From NCBI GenBank assembly GCA_030280995.1, contig JASXTE010000010.1, positions 26,425,823 to 26,489,822 on the forward strand: a stretch of DNA of 64,000 bases, written 5' to 3'. Below are positions 1 through 11,159 of the stretch, in pieces. Under the pieces are notes generated by a model that searched no databases, was not told the DNA's origin, and saw only the letters and a program-made list of their open reading frames with translations. The translations under genes and the position numbers were made by a program. Every line of letters begins with the position of its first letter. The stretch's first letter is position 1. This DNA comes from Hemileia vastatrix. Lineage: Eukaryota; Basidiomycota; Pucciniomycetes; Pucciniales; Zaghouaniaceae.

Positions 1-708
1 ATGTGCAAAGCTAGTTAGTTAGTGATGATGGAGGGGATATTGATATATTTACATTCTATAGAGTGTGGAGATGAGCTGGCTGAAGTGAAAAAAGGACAGC
101 GGAATATATCAACAGAGTGAGGATTCATGTGGAGGGTGGAAAGCAAAGGTCAAAGTCAACATCAAAAAAAAAATAAAGGTAAAAACAAAGCCAAGACACA
201 GACGCAGATACAAACTCAAATTCAAATTCCAACTTAAGCCCAAACTCAAACCCAAAGGAACGACGTCCATCGGTTGAGTGTCTTTTTGACTGGCGTTTCC
301 CAGTTCACAGCGACACGGCGTTTTTTAGTCTTTTTCATCTGTCAGTCTCTTGACCGTTCCTTTTCTTTTTTTCTGCTCGTCTATCTCGTCTCAAATCTGT
401 TTATCTTTCTTTAGTCTTTCAACTTATCCTGCTCAGCTTGGCATTCCTTTCTTTTATAACCTTGCATTCTTCCCTCTTTTCTTCCTCTCTGCTCAAACTA
501 GATTGTTCTTCCTTCCCAATTTAATCTTTTATCTTCTCATCATCATCATCAACAACAACAACAACAACAACAACCACCACCATTACTACCACTAATATCA
601 TAGCATAGCATATCATATCATATTATATCATATCATATATTATAATATAATATAAACCACATTATATAATATATCATAATAATAATAATAATATACATCC
701 TGTCCATC
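1..708 (+). promoter_or_regulatory. Upstream region and CT-rich leader of the host gene
   Basis: No gene is supported here. From about 330 to 540 the + strand is strongly pyrimidine-rich (CTTT/TTCC runs), a common look for fungal promoters and leaders. It is followed by a CAT/CAA trinucleotide tract at about 539-575 and an AT-only stretch with ATCAT repeats at about 596-690. The ATG of the gene follows at 709. No clear TATA box could be assigned. Confidence 0.5.
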
Positions 709-3700
709 ATGCCCTCCTTCAAACTCTTCAGCCGCAAGTCTCACAAATCTTCCTCTCCTGATCCTCAATCAAACACCCCACCAACCCTCCTTTCTCTCTC
801 TCGCTCAAGAACTAACACTATCCTATCCATTGCTCTTCCCAAATCTTTTCTTTCTTCTTCTTCCTCTCCTTCTCCTTCTCCTTCTTTATCTTCAAAGTGC
901 GAAGAGGTCTCTCATTCTGTCTCCGTTTCCCCTGCTGAGGAGTCAGATCCTATTGAGTGTCTGTCTTCTCCCAAACATCTTCCCCTTTCCCCAACATCCC
1001 CTCCCCCTCCCCCTACCCGTCCTCGTTCTCGTTCTCGTCCTCCCACTTCCACTTCTTCTTCTAGATCTTCCATTTTCTCTCTGACTTCTCGCATCCGAAA
1101 GCCATCCGTCGACCGCAATCTTTCAAAATTAGCCCGCTTTTCCTCCACCTCTACTCTTCCTGATCCTTCCACCTTTTTGTCCAACCCTCCCCCAACCTCC
1201 CTCCTTCCTAAACAAACTCCCTCGTCCCCATCATCGTCTTCTTTCCATCTCAAATCTTTTAGAAATGTCCGTAGTTCAACAAACCTTGATCTCCCTCAAC
1301 TCCCACACTCCCCTAAACAATCTTTATCCCCATCATCACCTTCCAAACCTAACTCCATCAAATCTGTCGAACAGTTACCAGCGTCCATTTCTCGTCCTTC
1401 AAGCCCTGGGCCTCGCATTAGTGCTGCTGCCTTTAGAGGTGCCCAAGCTGCCCGATATTCTCGCTCTAGCATCTCTTCTAGTATTCATTCAGAGACCCAG
1501 CCTTCCCGCTCAGACTCTCTCTACGGTCCTACTCCACATCCAGCGTTTACTTCCACACCACCCATCAACCAACTTTCTGATCGCCCCAAACTTCAACAGC
1601 TGACCGCAGAAACTCCTCTCTCTGCAGAAGATCTCATACCTCCACGACCGGCTTTCTATGGAACCCGCCATTCTTCTAATTCTGGACCTCTAAATGTTGT
1701 TTCTCCTCAGACACGTTCCAGTCAATCTTCTCTTCGCTCTTTGTCTAAAGCTCATTCTTCCAGTCCAGCTAATCGACCCCGTGTCACTTCATCAAACAAA
1801 GATCTACTGGACAATTGGCATTCTGATGAAGACGATCAGACAGATGATCATACTACTGATTCCCTCAAATCCCCTCTTCCTGATGCTTCGCCCAATTCCC
1901 ATGAATTTTCTCGATCTTCCTCCGTCTCTTCCTCTTCCTTGAATAAAGACCTTCATGCTCGTAAATCTTTAATCCCAGACTGTCAACCCAATAGTTTTCC
2001 TCGTAACAATAATCCCCCATTACCTTCAAAACTTAAAATTACAGATGAAGATGATGAAGAAGAAGATCAGGTTCCACTTTCCTTACTCAAAAAGCGCAGT
2101 ATTTCCTCTATGGCTGTATCAGTCATCCCCTCTTCTCATCAGTCTTCGCCATTGAAGTCCACTAGCCCTACTATAATGGTTAATCATAATGGTTCTCAGT
2201 CCGATAATTTTACATCTTCTCCCTCTCATATCTCTATGAAGCCCGCTTTAGCGATGCCTCCAGCTGTATCTGTTTCATCACCATCCATCACGGTAACAAC
2301 TGGTATTCCTGCACCCTTTCCTCCTCACCGCTTGCACACTCGTGGCAACAGCCCTGCATCTTCTAGTAGTGGAAGTGGATCAGGCACTTGGAGCATGCCC
2401 ATCACTCCTCATGATTCATCTTCAACTCTTCACACTTTGGCTACTTCTTTACCTTCATCTTCCTCTTTACCCGCCAGTAAAGCTAGAGTTACATTTGATT
2501 CATCAACTGATCCCCGCCAATCATCAAAAATGCGGGGTTCACGTAGTAGTTTGGCTCCTCATCCCCCCCTTCTTTCCTTTGCTACCCATCCTACGGCTAA
2601 TTTACTGATACCTCCTCCTCTTGATAACTCATCACATCCTAACTTGCCTTCATTTGCCCAAGCTGAATCTGGCAACAACTCTTCTTCAAAACCTGCTTTT
2701 CATCGTCCAGCACACTATTCTTCTAGATTTTCTCAATATGATCCTTCAATTAATTTTCGTCAATTTCCTGATCAAACTAGAGTCGGCTCCTCACAATATC
2801 ATAATAGACATGGCCGGCAATCTTCTTTGTCGCAAAGCGTTTTAAACTTTTCCAATCCCGATTGTGAGTGTTGTTGAGAATTATTTTGTCCAAACTAAAA
2901 TTAGCTAAAGATTATTGACCATTTTGGCTTTTCCCCGGTTCTCTCTCTCTTAATCTTGATAACCGCATCACATTTCTCACACAATTGAATATATATGTGC
3001 ATCAATCCATCCATCCATCCTAATCATATAAATTATTTTGTTTTATTAATAAAAAATATTGATAAAAATAGGTATGAACAAGTTATCCTATCCTACTCCT
3101 CAACACTTGAATGATTTTTCGACGCCACTTGGTGGGGGTCCTTACATGTATGCTAATTTGGCACCAGATCAAAAGATGCAGCTTCATCGTCAAAGTCAAA
3201 TGATTATGCAGGTTTGTAAACCCTACTCTGTGTTTTTTTTTTTTTTTTTTTTTTTTTTTCTTTCGTGAGAAGTTTGGTCTGGATGTATTGAATAGCTAAT
3301 ATCTTAATTGTTAATCAGATGGTAGCAGCACAAACTCAGACCGCTGCACAAATGCATGCTTTCGCCGTTGCAAACGGACAAGCTCCCCATGCTAGTAGTG
3401 CTGAACCTGTTTTCAACATGAGTCCTCATACTTCCCTTCAAAATAGACCCATGTCGATGCTTCATCCTGCATATCCATACCCTCATCCTCTTGTTGAAAA
3501 TTATGGTGACCAGTCACATATCAAACCTCCTCAAGTTTATTCTCAGGGTAAAGTTGCACCAAGTAGTGCTGCAGGCTCCCCCAATCGGTTTAGCAGATAT
3601 CAGCCGAATCCTGTTTTTTCCAGTTCAAGGAGCGTCATTGCTCCTAAAGCTTCTGTCCCTTCTCATCTTTCCGTCTCTGCTCACACAAATGTGGTCACCG

Positions 3701-3795
3701 ATAGAATGTCCGGCATAGATGGGTCAGGTGGGCATATTCGCCGTTCAGTTGCACCAATGAGTTCTTCTCGTTCGATGTATGGAGCCACAAGATAG
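709..3795 (+). CDS. Host Ser/Pro-rich protein of unknown function, three exons
   Basis: Exons 709-2863, 3072-3211 and 3319-3795 give 923 codons plus stop. I deduced the introns: donor GTGAGT at 2864 with acceptor AATAG ending at 3071, and donor GTTTGT at 3212 with acceptor AATCAG ending at 3318. Both junctions restore one frame exactly. Without the first splice the frame stops at 2877. The protein starts MPSFKLFSRKS and is extremely rich in Ser and Pro, with basic N-terminal segments, an acidic DEDDEEED stretch (about residues 445-452) followed by VPLSLLKK, and a Gln/Met/Ala-rich segment across the exon 2/3 junction. No catalytic motif, signal peptide or membrane segment is visible. It looks like a disordered scaffold or regulatory protein; I do not recognise the family. 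It is the only non-transposon gene in the window. Confidence 0.8.
3233..3259 (+). repeat. T27 homopolymer in intron 2 of the host gene
   Basis: An uninterrupted run of 27 T begins 21 nt after the proposed donor of intron 2 (3212-3318). It adds to the intronic reading of this segment, since the frame upstream runs into poly-Phe here. Confidence 0.9.
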
Positions 3796-4631
3796 TCTGA
3801 TTATTATTTATTATATATGTCATAATATAATAGAATAGAATAGTATTATACTTGCCTATAAAAAAGACACAGCAATTGCAAGGAAAGGCTCTTTACACTT
3901 TCTCGCAGTACTCCTTAACTACCTGTATTTCTTTTACGTATCAAGTAGCAGATTAAGCAGAGATACATACCTACATAAAATTTCTGGTTTATTTTTATTT
4001 TTTTCGATTTATTTGACACTTTTGATTTCTTCCATACATATTTTTCTTCTTCTCGTGTCCTCTCTCATTCTCGTAATATTTTGCATCTTGCATTGCATTT
4101 TGGACTTTTGACTTTTGACATGGAAGGTCAATAAGAACTGGCTATGATGTGATCTGTCCCTCCCATCTTTCTCCCTTTCTCATTAGGTAGTGTTATTCAC
4201 ATTTTTAATATTTTTTTTTTTTTTCTATTATAGTTTTTTCAAGACCGGCTATTGTGTATGCATATATATATATATATTTTTTTTTTTTGAAATATTTTAG
4301 TTTGGCTGGTTGCTTGATTGATTGTATTCTGATTCACTTTTAATTGATTGGGTGATTAATTGCTAATGGTTTTTTTTTATGTGATGGGAATGAAAAAACA
4401 AACCTCTTAAAAATTGTTATTTTTCTTTTCTCTCATTGTTTTGCTCTTAGAGAGAGAATGAGTGTGGGGGAGGAGATGTTTAGAAAACATGCAATCTTGC
4501 AGTGAAAATTAATTTAGCAAATGCAATATAATGTCAAAAAATGAGAGAGAATTGCATTTTTCGACAAAACTTCAAGTAGCCTTCAATTAGCCTTTGCTAA
4601 TGTGATGGAACAAAGTTCTACTGTTTACTTA
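3796..4631 (+). other. Intergenic 3' flank of the host gene, no gene seen
   Basis: AT-rich sequence with T runs (for example near 4210-4225 and 4278-4290) and a short TA microsatellite at about 4262-4278. I see no credible coding region, RNA gene or mobile element. A MITE-like fragment begins at 4632. Confidence 0.6.
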
Positions 4632-4767
4632 CACCACAAGAGAATCAATGCCGTTTTGTGCTTTTTCGCCACCCGATCGTTTGACCTGTCAGTCAAGAAA
4701 TCTATCATTTATTGGCTAGAGTCATTTCAAACAACTTTTGTTTTGCCTCTGACAGGTCAACATCAAC
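4632..4767 (+). mobile_element. MITE-like element, 5' fragment (copy 1)
   Basis: This matches the left part of the element at 16234-16469 (both begin CACCACAAGAG after TTA and share the segment around GTTTGACCTGTCAGTCAAG). It is cut at 4767 by the A1 5' LTR. The missing right half is not found on the far side of A1. Confidence 0.65.
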
Positions 4768-5235
4768 TGTCAGCCAGGCTACTAGACTTAACTGGTAAAA
4801 TAATTGATTATTTTACTGAGTTGAAGCCACGCCCCTTCTTCTTACTAATAATTAATTATCTACTTAAGTATTACTTACAATTAACTAGTTAAGTACAATA
4901 AGTAGTATAAATAATTAGTGTAAATAAAATGTCCCCTACAATTTTACTCCCTAACACCGTGCTCAATAGTATAAGTCAATGGGAATAAAAATTAATTATA
5001 AAAATATAATAAAAAAACTTTAAAAATATTATATTACTTCATTGAGAGATTTGGATTTCTGTGAAATCAATATAGTTAACTCAAATGTGTTGTATTAATT
5101 GTGACAGTCCAAGGGAACTCATACTTTATTACAAATGAAAATGATGCCCTTGTTGATGTACTAATTAATTTATCTTTTATTTATGTCATATATATACCCT
5201 TTCTTAGTCAGCTTCTTTCTCACATCCTTGTAATA

Positions 5236-6032
5236 TGTCAAGGGGTCCTTTTGGGTCTAGAAGTTTATTCAAGGTTTATACAAGGAAAATTGGGGATTTA
5301 ATGAACTCTCAAAGTAAAGTATGTATTTTCTTAATCAAATTGATTTATTTGCTCAAGTATAAGAGGTAGGTTTTAAATATTAGTATAATTTATAGATTAG
5401 AATTACGCTGTTGTAAATACTAAGCTTATAAAATATAGAAATAAGTATTGTTTTGTAATTGTAGTAATAAGTAATTGATGAATGAAAAATGAATGTTCTG
5501 GAAAGCACAAAGTAAGAGGCCTTTTATAGGCAAAACATGAGGGAATAAAATATACGGAATTTACACCATATACTGTAAGAATGTGAGAAAAAGAATGACT
5601 AAAAGGAGTACATATATGACATAAGAAATAAATAAATTGGTACATCAACAAGGGTATCAAATTTATTAGCAATAAAGTTTGAGTTCCTTGGACTGTCACA
5701 ATTAATTACACAATAATTAATTAATTATATTACTTTCACGGGATTCCAGATCTCTCACTGAGGTAATATAATTGTTTTAAAGTTTTTTTATTATAATTTT
5801 ATTATTAAATTCTATTCCCATTGACTTATACCATTGAGCACAGTGTTAGGGAGTAAAATTGTAAGGGACATTTTATTTACACTAATTAATTATACTACTT
5901 ATTGTACTTAACTAGTTAATTGTAAGTAATACTTAAGTAGATAATTAATTATTAGTAAGAAGAAGGGGCGTGGCTTCAACTCAGTAAAATAATTAATTAT
6001 TTTACTGGTTAAGTCTAGTAGCCTGGGTGACA
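5236..6032 (-). mobile_element. Solo LTR of family A nested inside the A1 5' LTR
   Basis: 797 bp, in the opposite orientation to its host LTR, running TGTCAAGG to GGTGACA on the + strand. It is flanked on both sides by the direct repeat TAATA (5231-5235 and 6033-6037), so it is a true integration reduced to a solo LTR. Removing it restores the host LTR sequence. Confidence 0.9.
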
Positions 6033-6078
6033 TAATAGGTGGTGTAAATTCCGTGTCTTTATTTCCCTCATTTTTGCC

Positions 6079-6087
6079 TATAAAAGG
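6079..6087 (+). promoter_or_regulatory. TATA box of the A1 5' LTR
   Basis: TATAAAAGG, embedded in GCCTATAAAAGGCC. The same 9-mer occurs in the B (23054) and D (47456) LTRs about 300-400 bp before the LTR end, where a core promoter is expected. Confidence 0.6.
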
Positions 6088-6367
6088 CCATCACTTTTTG
6101 TACTTTTCAGATCATTCCTTACTTACTCACTTTATTACAACTACTTATAAACTATTTATTATTATCTATTATTGTTTTAGTATTTACATTAAACTGTGAT
6201 TCTAAACCCTTAAATATAATAGTAATCCACCTCTTTACCTCTTATTATTGAGTAAATAATCTTTAAAAGATAAGAAAATACGTACCAAGTTTGAATCCTC
6301 TAAAACCTATTGTTGCCGCCCTTGGACCTCCCTGGAAAGCCTACTAGACTTGAAAGACCCCTTGACA

Positions 6368-6382
6368 GTTGGGAACTTTTCC
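6368..6382 (+). other. A1 primer-binding site region
   Basis: Directly after the LTR is GTTGGGAACTTTTCC. Other family A and B copies have TGGGGACC here (46568, 23389), complementary to a tRNA 3' end reading GGUCCCCA. A1 has one visible change in it. Confidence 0.5.
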
Positions 6383-6656
6383 AAATTGTTGATGGCGCAT
6401 CATTACTTGAGGCCAGAGACTGTGGGGACCATCGCCATTTGAGGTACCTATAAGGATGAGTGAACAACAAAAACAACAAACGTCATATATCACGTGACTA
6501 AAATCTTTTGCTGCAAACGAGAATCAAACCGCGCTCCAAAACTTAGGTTCATATATTGACTAAACGTCGTATGTTTTGTGGTAATTATTGAAATTACTAT
6601 TAGTGGTTCACTTTGCACTCTTCATTCTCTACGTATTTCCGTTTACTCAGCACTCT

Positions 6657-7181
6657 GTAAGTGGCATTAATTTGCTCATTTTACAGGGGGAGGTGTCAAG
6701 TAAATTGGAATTATTTTATTATTATTTTTTTTATTTTTCCTAGTTGACAATAATAGAGCAATTGTGTTCTTAGTCCTAGAAGCAATACAAATTATATTTT
6801 AAAAATTAATTATTATAATATTCAGTTGACTTTTGTCCTGATAAATTTAATTTTATTTGTTTCAGTTGACAAATTGTCCTGACAATAAAATTTTATAAAA
6901 TTCATATTTAAGTATTTCAGTTGACATTAAGTCCTGGTAGTTAATTATTCAGTTGATTTAAAAATACCGATAATAATTCTCATAAAATTGTTAATAAAAA
7001 ATTTAAATTTATTTCTTCAGTTGATTATATTATAATCCTGGTTTTAAATTGTTTTGAATTAATAAATTGATTATTATTTTAGTTAATTTTATTCTGAAAA
7101 CTATTTTTTTATTATTTTTCTTTTAAATATAAAGTAGAAATATAATTTAATTCATCTTATTTTCTCCCTCTCTCATTGCAG
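6657..7181 (+). other. Proposed leader intron of A1
   Basis: A consensus donor GTAAGT sits at 6657. A pyrimidine tract ending CATTGCAG sits at 7174-7181, just 12 nt before the gag ATG. The proposed 525-nt intron would contain all the stem-loops at 6741-7040. A donor in the same relative place occurs in D1 (48097), D2 (61901) and B (23424). Confidence 0.5.
6741..7040 (+). promoter_or_regulatory. Series of bulged stem-loops in the A1 leader
   Basis: Units at 6741-6778, 6823-6840, 6863-6881, 6918-6936 and 7018-7040 (plus a decayed one at 6950) share the plan NNN-TT-GAC, loop, GTC-N'N'N'. Outer pairs are TAG/CTA in the first and CAG/CTG in the others; inner pairs are GAC/GTC, or GAT/ATC in the last. 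The TT is unpaired on the 5' side. Loops vary in length and sequence. The role (packaging, translation or splicing control) is not known. Confidence 0.7.
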
Positions 7182-7265
7182 TAAAAACTAGAAATGACTG
7201 ATAAAGGTATCTCTGCTGCACGTGAAGAAGAATTGGATTTGATTGATTATGATGAGGCTACTTCT

Positions 7266-7323
7266 GTGAGTTCCCATTTAACTAGAAAATTATCTCAAAT
7301 TAATCAATCATTGTCCAAATCAG
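7266..7323 (+). other. Proposed intron 1 of A1 gag (58 nt)
   Basis: Donor GTGAGT at 7266 and acceptor AAATCAG ending at 7323. Its removal joins gag codon 24 to the +1 frame at 7324, where the overlapping protein begins (D-V-E-M). D1, D2 and B have introns at the matching place. Confidence 0.6.
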
Positions 7324-7611
7324 GATGTAGAGATGGAGGAAGTGGAAGTTCTGGTGGAAACAACTCAGGAACAGAAACCTATTATAAACCCCCCAGAAGG
7401 ACTTCCAAAAGGCTTCAAGATAAAAAAGATGCCATTGCCTCAACAAGTAAAGAACCTGTCAACACATATAAAGGAACTAAGGACAGAAAACTTGAAATTG
7501 AGGTCAAGAGTAGATGCTCTAGAAGAAAAGGTAAGAAAAATAGATGTTTTTCTTCAAGAGAAGAGGAAACCCCCTCCCCACAGGGATCTTCAGCAATTGG
7601 CTCCCCAGTAG
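7324..7611 (+). pseudogene. A1 overlapping +1-frame protein, truncated by a stop
   Basis: The frame starts at the intron 1 junction and has an in-frame ATG at 7333 (GAGATGGAG). It encodes a segment with LPKGFKIKKMPLPQQ followed by a heptad-like helix. A TAG at 7609-7611 interrupts it where A2 has CAG. Beyond the stop the homologous W-x-W and HPYQ motifs can still be read, and the family's terminal Trp codon is TGA. See the intact versions in A2, D1 and D2. Confidence 0.7.
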
Positions 7612-8579
7612 CCAGAAAAAGTGGAAGTATCCAAGTGGCAGTGGGCTTACCTGTCTCAAAACCAACAGACACCCCAAGCTGGTCCATCCAGACACAACCA
7701 AGTCAACCCAACACCTCCTCACCCCTATCAAGGAGGAAGAAGAAGAAAAAACAATATGATCTTGCCCAGCAAACCTTGATAAGCCCCTCTATTGATTCTC
7801 AAGTACCATTTCTTGTAACTAATTCAGTTCCCTCAGGTAATTATGGAAGAGGAGATGAGACTGTGAGACCTCTAGAGAACAGTAGACAAATTGCTCAAAT
7901 TTCAAATGTATCTAATCCTTTAGTTCTAATTGCTACCTCAATGATAAATCCTGATATGGCTGTTATTGATGAGACACTTGAACCTGAGTTTTATAAGATG
8001 CTGGAAAGTTACTCTGTTTCCTTACTGAGAAACACTCCAGATGTAGCTAACATCAATGATGAATATTTGAGAGATATTTTTCCCAAACAAAACCATATAA
8101 TGAACAACATGCAATTGACTCAGAAATATAATAGTTTGTTAACTGAGCAGGGTTATCAAGCATTAAGAAGTGAACAACAGAGAGTCTCTGATGATTTGTC
8201 TCATTACAAAGCAACCCATGAAAAGAAAGTTGCTTTATGGCAAAATATCAAAAATGATTTGTCTAAACTGAAAGATACTGTATCTGCCTGTTGCCAGGAT
8301 GTGGAGATAGAAAAGATGAATCTGAAAAGATTGAATGACCAATTTTCATCTTTTCAAAATAAGAATCAGTAATATTTTGCAACAATCAATGAGAGTTTAT
8401 CTAGTCTTCCAAGATTGAAAACTAGACTAACAACCATTGAGGAGAAATTGAACTGATTGTTTAATGATCAAAAATATTCTGACATTTCTTTAAAGAAACA
8501 TATGGTGCAGAATGCTCCAAGGTTACCTGTGGCTAGTTCATCTAAAGTAAAATTAGTTCCAGAAATACCTGTTGATACC

Positions 8580-9464
8580 TGTCAGGCTAAAGTCAAGTAC
8601 AAGGATGTGAACTAGCTTGAATAGTCAGTTGTCTAGAAGATTTTAATGGTCCTATATGAATACTGTAGTTTTAATCCACTAAGTTATAAAATATAATCAA
8701 ATATAAAGGTCTCAGTAATATAATTCTCACTATTATTATATATGGCTTACAATCTTAATAGTTGGTAGAAAAATAGATTATATAATTCAGATACTATTCA
8801 AAAGTCTTATGAAAGTACTAATTGATATGTATTGTAATTGATTTGGTTATATTGTTTAAATTGTAATGATAAAGAATGTAGAAACAAGACCCAAAAACCT
8901 CCTCCTTTTATACACACTGAGTTCCCCAATAAATCCCTTGATATACCATCCAATACACAGTTAATGACGCCTCAAAACAACTAATAGACCTTCCCATCAA
9001 CATCCCTAGTGACCCATGACATAATTAGACAAGTAACAACTGCCAAAATACTGTAATAATAAGGGTGATCCATCAAAATTAAAGAAAAAGACAAAAAGAG
9101 AGTATATGCGTATAAAACAATGATATAAAAGACTAAAGGGGATTTTTTTAAGGTTAATAATAGCTTAATAATAAGGGGGATTTACTGTAGAAATAATGGG
9201 GCTAATCCTGAAATTATACTACGTGAAATTCCCATTCAAAAATAACCAAAATTGACTGAGAAACCACCCAAAAACTTAAAAAAGAGCGTGAGATGTGGGG
9301 TAACTACATGCAGTTCTTGGCAGGCGCTTTCACGGGTAAATCCTTGTCTAAAATTAGGCAAATTTAAGCGTGGTGATGAAATAAAGTGCCAAGAGTGAGG
9401 TTATTAATGAAATTAGTGCATATAAACAAGGTCAATGCATTATTAATTAAGCTAGGACACTAAA
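8580..9464 (-). mobile_element. Truncated family B LTR in A1 gag
   Basis: From TGTCAGGCTAAAG this is the reverse complement of the 3' part of the B LTR (compare 31524 downwards). It is preceded by ATACC (8575-8579), the complement of the B target duplication GGTAT in A2. The sequence leaves LTR homology near 9464 and enters gag, so a deletion removed the rest of the LTR and roughly 0.4 kb of gag. It retains the 38 bp missing from the B 5' LTR. Confidence 0.88.
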
Positions 9465-9977
9465 TAGAAATTGATTAAAGCACAATTTGGTGGCTCCAAG
9501 TTCAGAACGGCTCAACAGAGGCAGTATGAGGAAACTAAATATAGCTCTTCCACTGATAAACCTATTGAGTTCTTAATGAAACTTGTAAAAATCTTGAGGG
9601 CAATGGACCCAAATATGGAGTTTGAGTTATGGAAGGACAGGATCCTTTATAAATTACCAATGTCTCTGAGAGACTTGATAGTGGCTAGGACTGAGTTCTC
9701 CAAAGAACCCTCTTCTTTCATTAATACTTGCAATGAGATCCTTCTAAACAACAAGTATGATGCCAGAAGATTCATTCCTAGAACCCCTTTGGAGAAATCC
9801 TCCACTTACCAACAGAAACCTCTGGAAAAGGTTGGGAAGCCTTCTGCCCCTGTTGCACCTAAAAAGTATGCAACAAACACTTGTTTCAAGTGCAATAAAC
9901 ATTGGAAGAAGGGCCATGTTTGTGACAAGAAGATAAATCTTGTAGAACAAACAGAGGAGCATGCTGATGACACAGTG
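9465..9977 (+). pseudogene. gag: A1 gag, capsid-to-nucleocapsid part
   Basis: Homologous to D2 Gag from the QFGG motif onwards, reading through a helical capsid region to the knuckle CFKCNKHWKKGHVC (CX2CX7HXC, the variant seen in many Ty3/gypsy Gag proteins). It is open to 9977, where the family E LTR interrupts it; the frame continues at 11160. Confidence 0.85.
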
Positions 9978-11154
9978 TGTCAGTATAGTCTAGTATATAA
10001 GTATGATATAATAGTGTTATTTTATGGTCCTACTACTTATTTATAAATGATTTAGTGATTAAACCTCAGGGGAAGACTAATAGAATAGTTATACTCAAAT
10101 AAAACTCACAATACTTGGATTTAAATGCGTGCTAGTGGTGGAAAATAGAAGAATAAAATATAGTTATAGCTTTTATAAAGATAATATCAATTTATAAGGG
10201 CTTTATAATATATTTCTGAATACTAATAATTGTATTGTAGTGTTTGTTTGAAGTGTAGTAATTGAATGATGATAATAAACCGTCAAAATACCTCCTTACT
10301 TATACCCAAATCCACTGGAGTGCACAGACCTTCAATCCAGATGATATCACTGCTATCCCCGGCAATTACAGCACTGTGAGGGCTCATCACCTCCCCATGG
10401 CTTCCACTTCAAGCAGTTTCAACACCTAGACCTCCAGTAAGGACCCTCCATCACTATTAATAATAACACAGAGTCATACCATAAATAGAAAACCCAGATA
10501 AGAGCGGATACCATAAAGAAACAGGTAAAATGAATAATCATAAAGAGATTTAATGAAACTAAAAGCATATAAAGGAAACAAATAAAATTTCCAAGCCCCC
10601 AATAACATCCCCAAGCATCCACATTAACCCAGAAACATCCTTCCAACCCATAAATCCGTGAATAACCATCCAAGGAAGTAATTTTAGTTGTCCAAACTGG
10701 GTGTATGCGCCTGATATAGGTGTCTATGCTTCTGTAGGCGTTGTGAGTCCACTGATTTCGTCCATATGACCTAAAATAAGCAGAAAAACAAAGGTTATAG
10801 GCTATTAAGGGGCTAAAACCCACTTATATACCTAAATATACATAATATACTGCATATTTCACTGAATATGAGATTTATGTATACATATAAGCTTATGTAT
10901 GTCAATAATTACTTCATATCACTTAAGATAAGTATATTATGACTCCATTAACACCTTAATAAGTATTATTAGGCCATGGATAAGCTATTTAAACTATTAT
11001 AAATTATATAATAGAATAATAATTATATATATATATAATAAAATAATATATATTATAATTTTAACCTTATTTTTAAGATATAAGCTTAATCTAGTTAAGG
11101 TTATCTTATTTTAAGCATAAGAAATACTCAGTACTAAGGATATTTAGGCTGACA
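9978..11154 (+). mobile_element. Solo LTR of a further family (E)
   Basis: 1177 bp from TGTCAGTATAG to TTAGGCTGACA, flanked by CAGTG on both sides (9973-9977 and 11155-11159). It interrupts A1 between knuckle and protease. Termini are TGTCAG/CTGACA like the other families, but the interior is unrelated to A-D. Orientation is uncertain because the ends are symmetrical. Confidence 0.87.
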
Positions 11155-11159
11155 CAGTG

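Larger units (their letters stand above)
4768..6367 (+). mobile_element. A1 5' LTR (Ty3/gypsy family A), split by a solo LTR
   Basis: The LTR begins TGTCAGCCAGGCTACTAG and ends CCCCTTGACA, followed by a tRNA-like primer site. After removing the nested insertion (5236-6032) and one 5-bp duplication it is about 798 bp, like the other family A LTRs. It is clearly diverged from the A1 3' LTR (14935-15757), so A1 is an old copy. Confidence 0.88.
7194..8579 (+). pseudogene. gag: A1 gag, N-terminal part (decayed)
   Basis: It begins with ATG at 7194 and reads to a stop at 8370-8372. Homologous sequence continues with further stops (for example TGA near 8455) to 8579, where a B LTR is inserted. The N-terminus has an acidic segment (EEELDLIDYDE), then Ser-rich sequence, then coiled-coil-like helices. 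In A2 the equivalent of the 8370 stop is a Leu codon. Codons around 7266-7323 and 7753-7811 overlap the two proposed introns. The 3' part resumes at 9465. Confidence 0.85.

Noticed and set aside
350..595. Open frame of 81 codons upstream of the host gene
   Set aside because: It has no ATG start, is pyrimidine-rich low complexity ending in poly-Asn/His from the trinucleotide tract, and lies in the leader region.
912..1253. 113-codon minus-strand Glu/Arg-rich frame
   Set aside because: Antisense of the Ser/Pro-rich exon 1; composition is explained by complementarity to Ser codons.
6657..6686. Very short intron GTAAGT ... TTTTACAG in the A1 leader
   Set aside because: 30 nt is too short for a spliceosomal intron; the donor is more plausibly paired with the acceptor at 7181.
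10419..10823. 134-codon minus-strand frame
   Set aside because: It lies in the family E solo LTR, has no recognisable domain and Trp/Tyr/Phe-rich composition expected from AT-rich antisense sequence.
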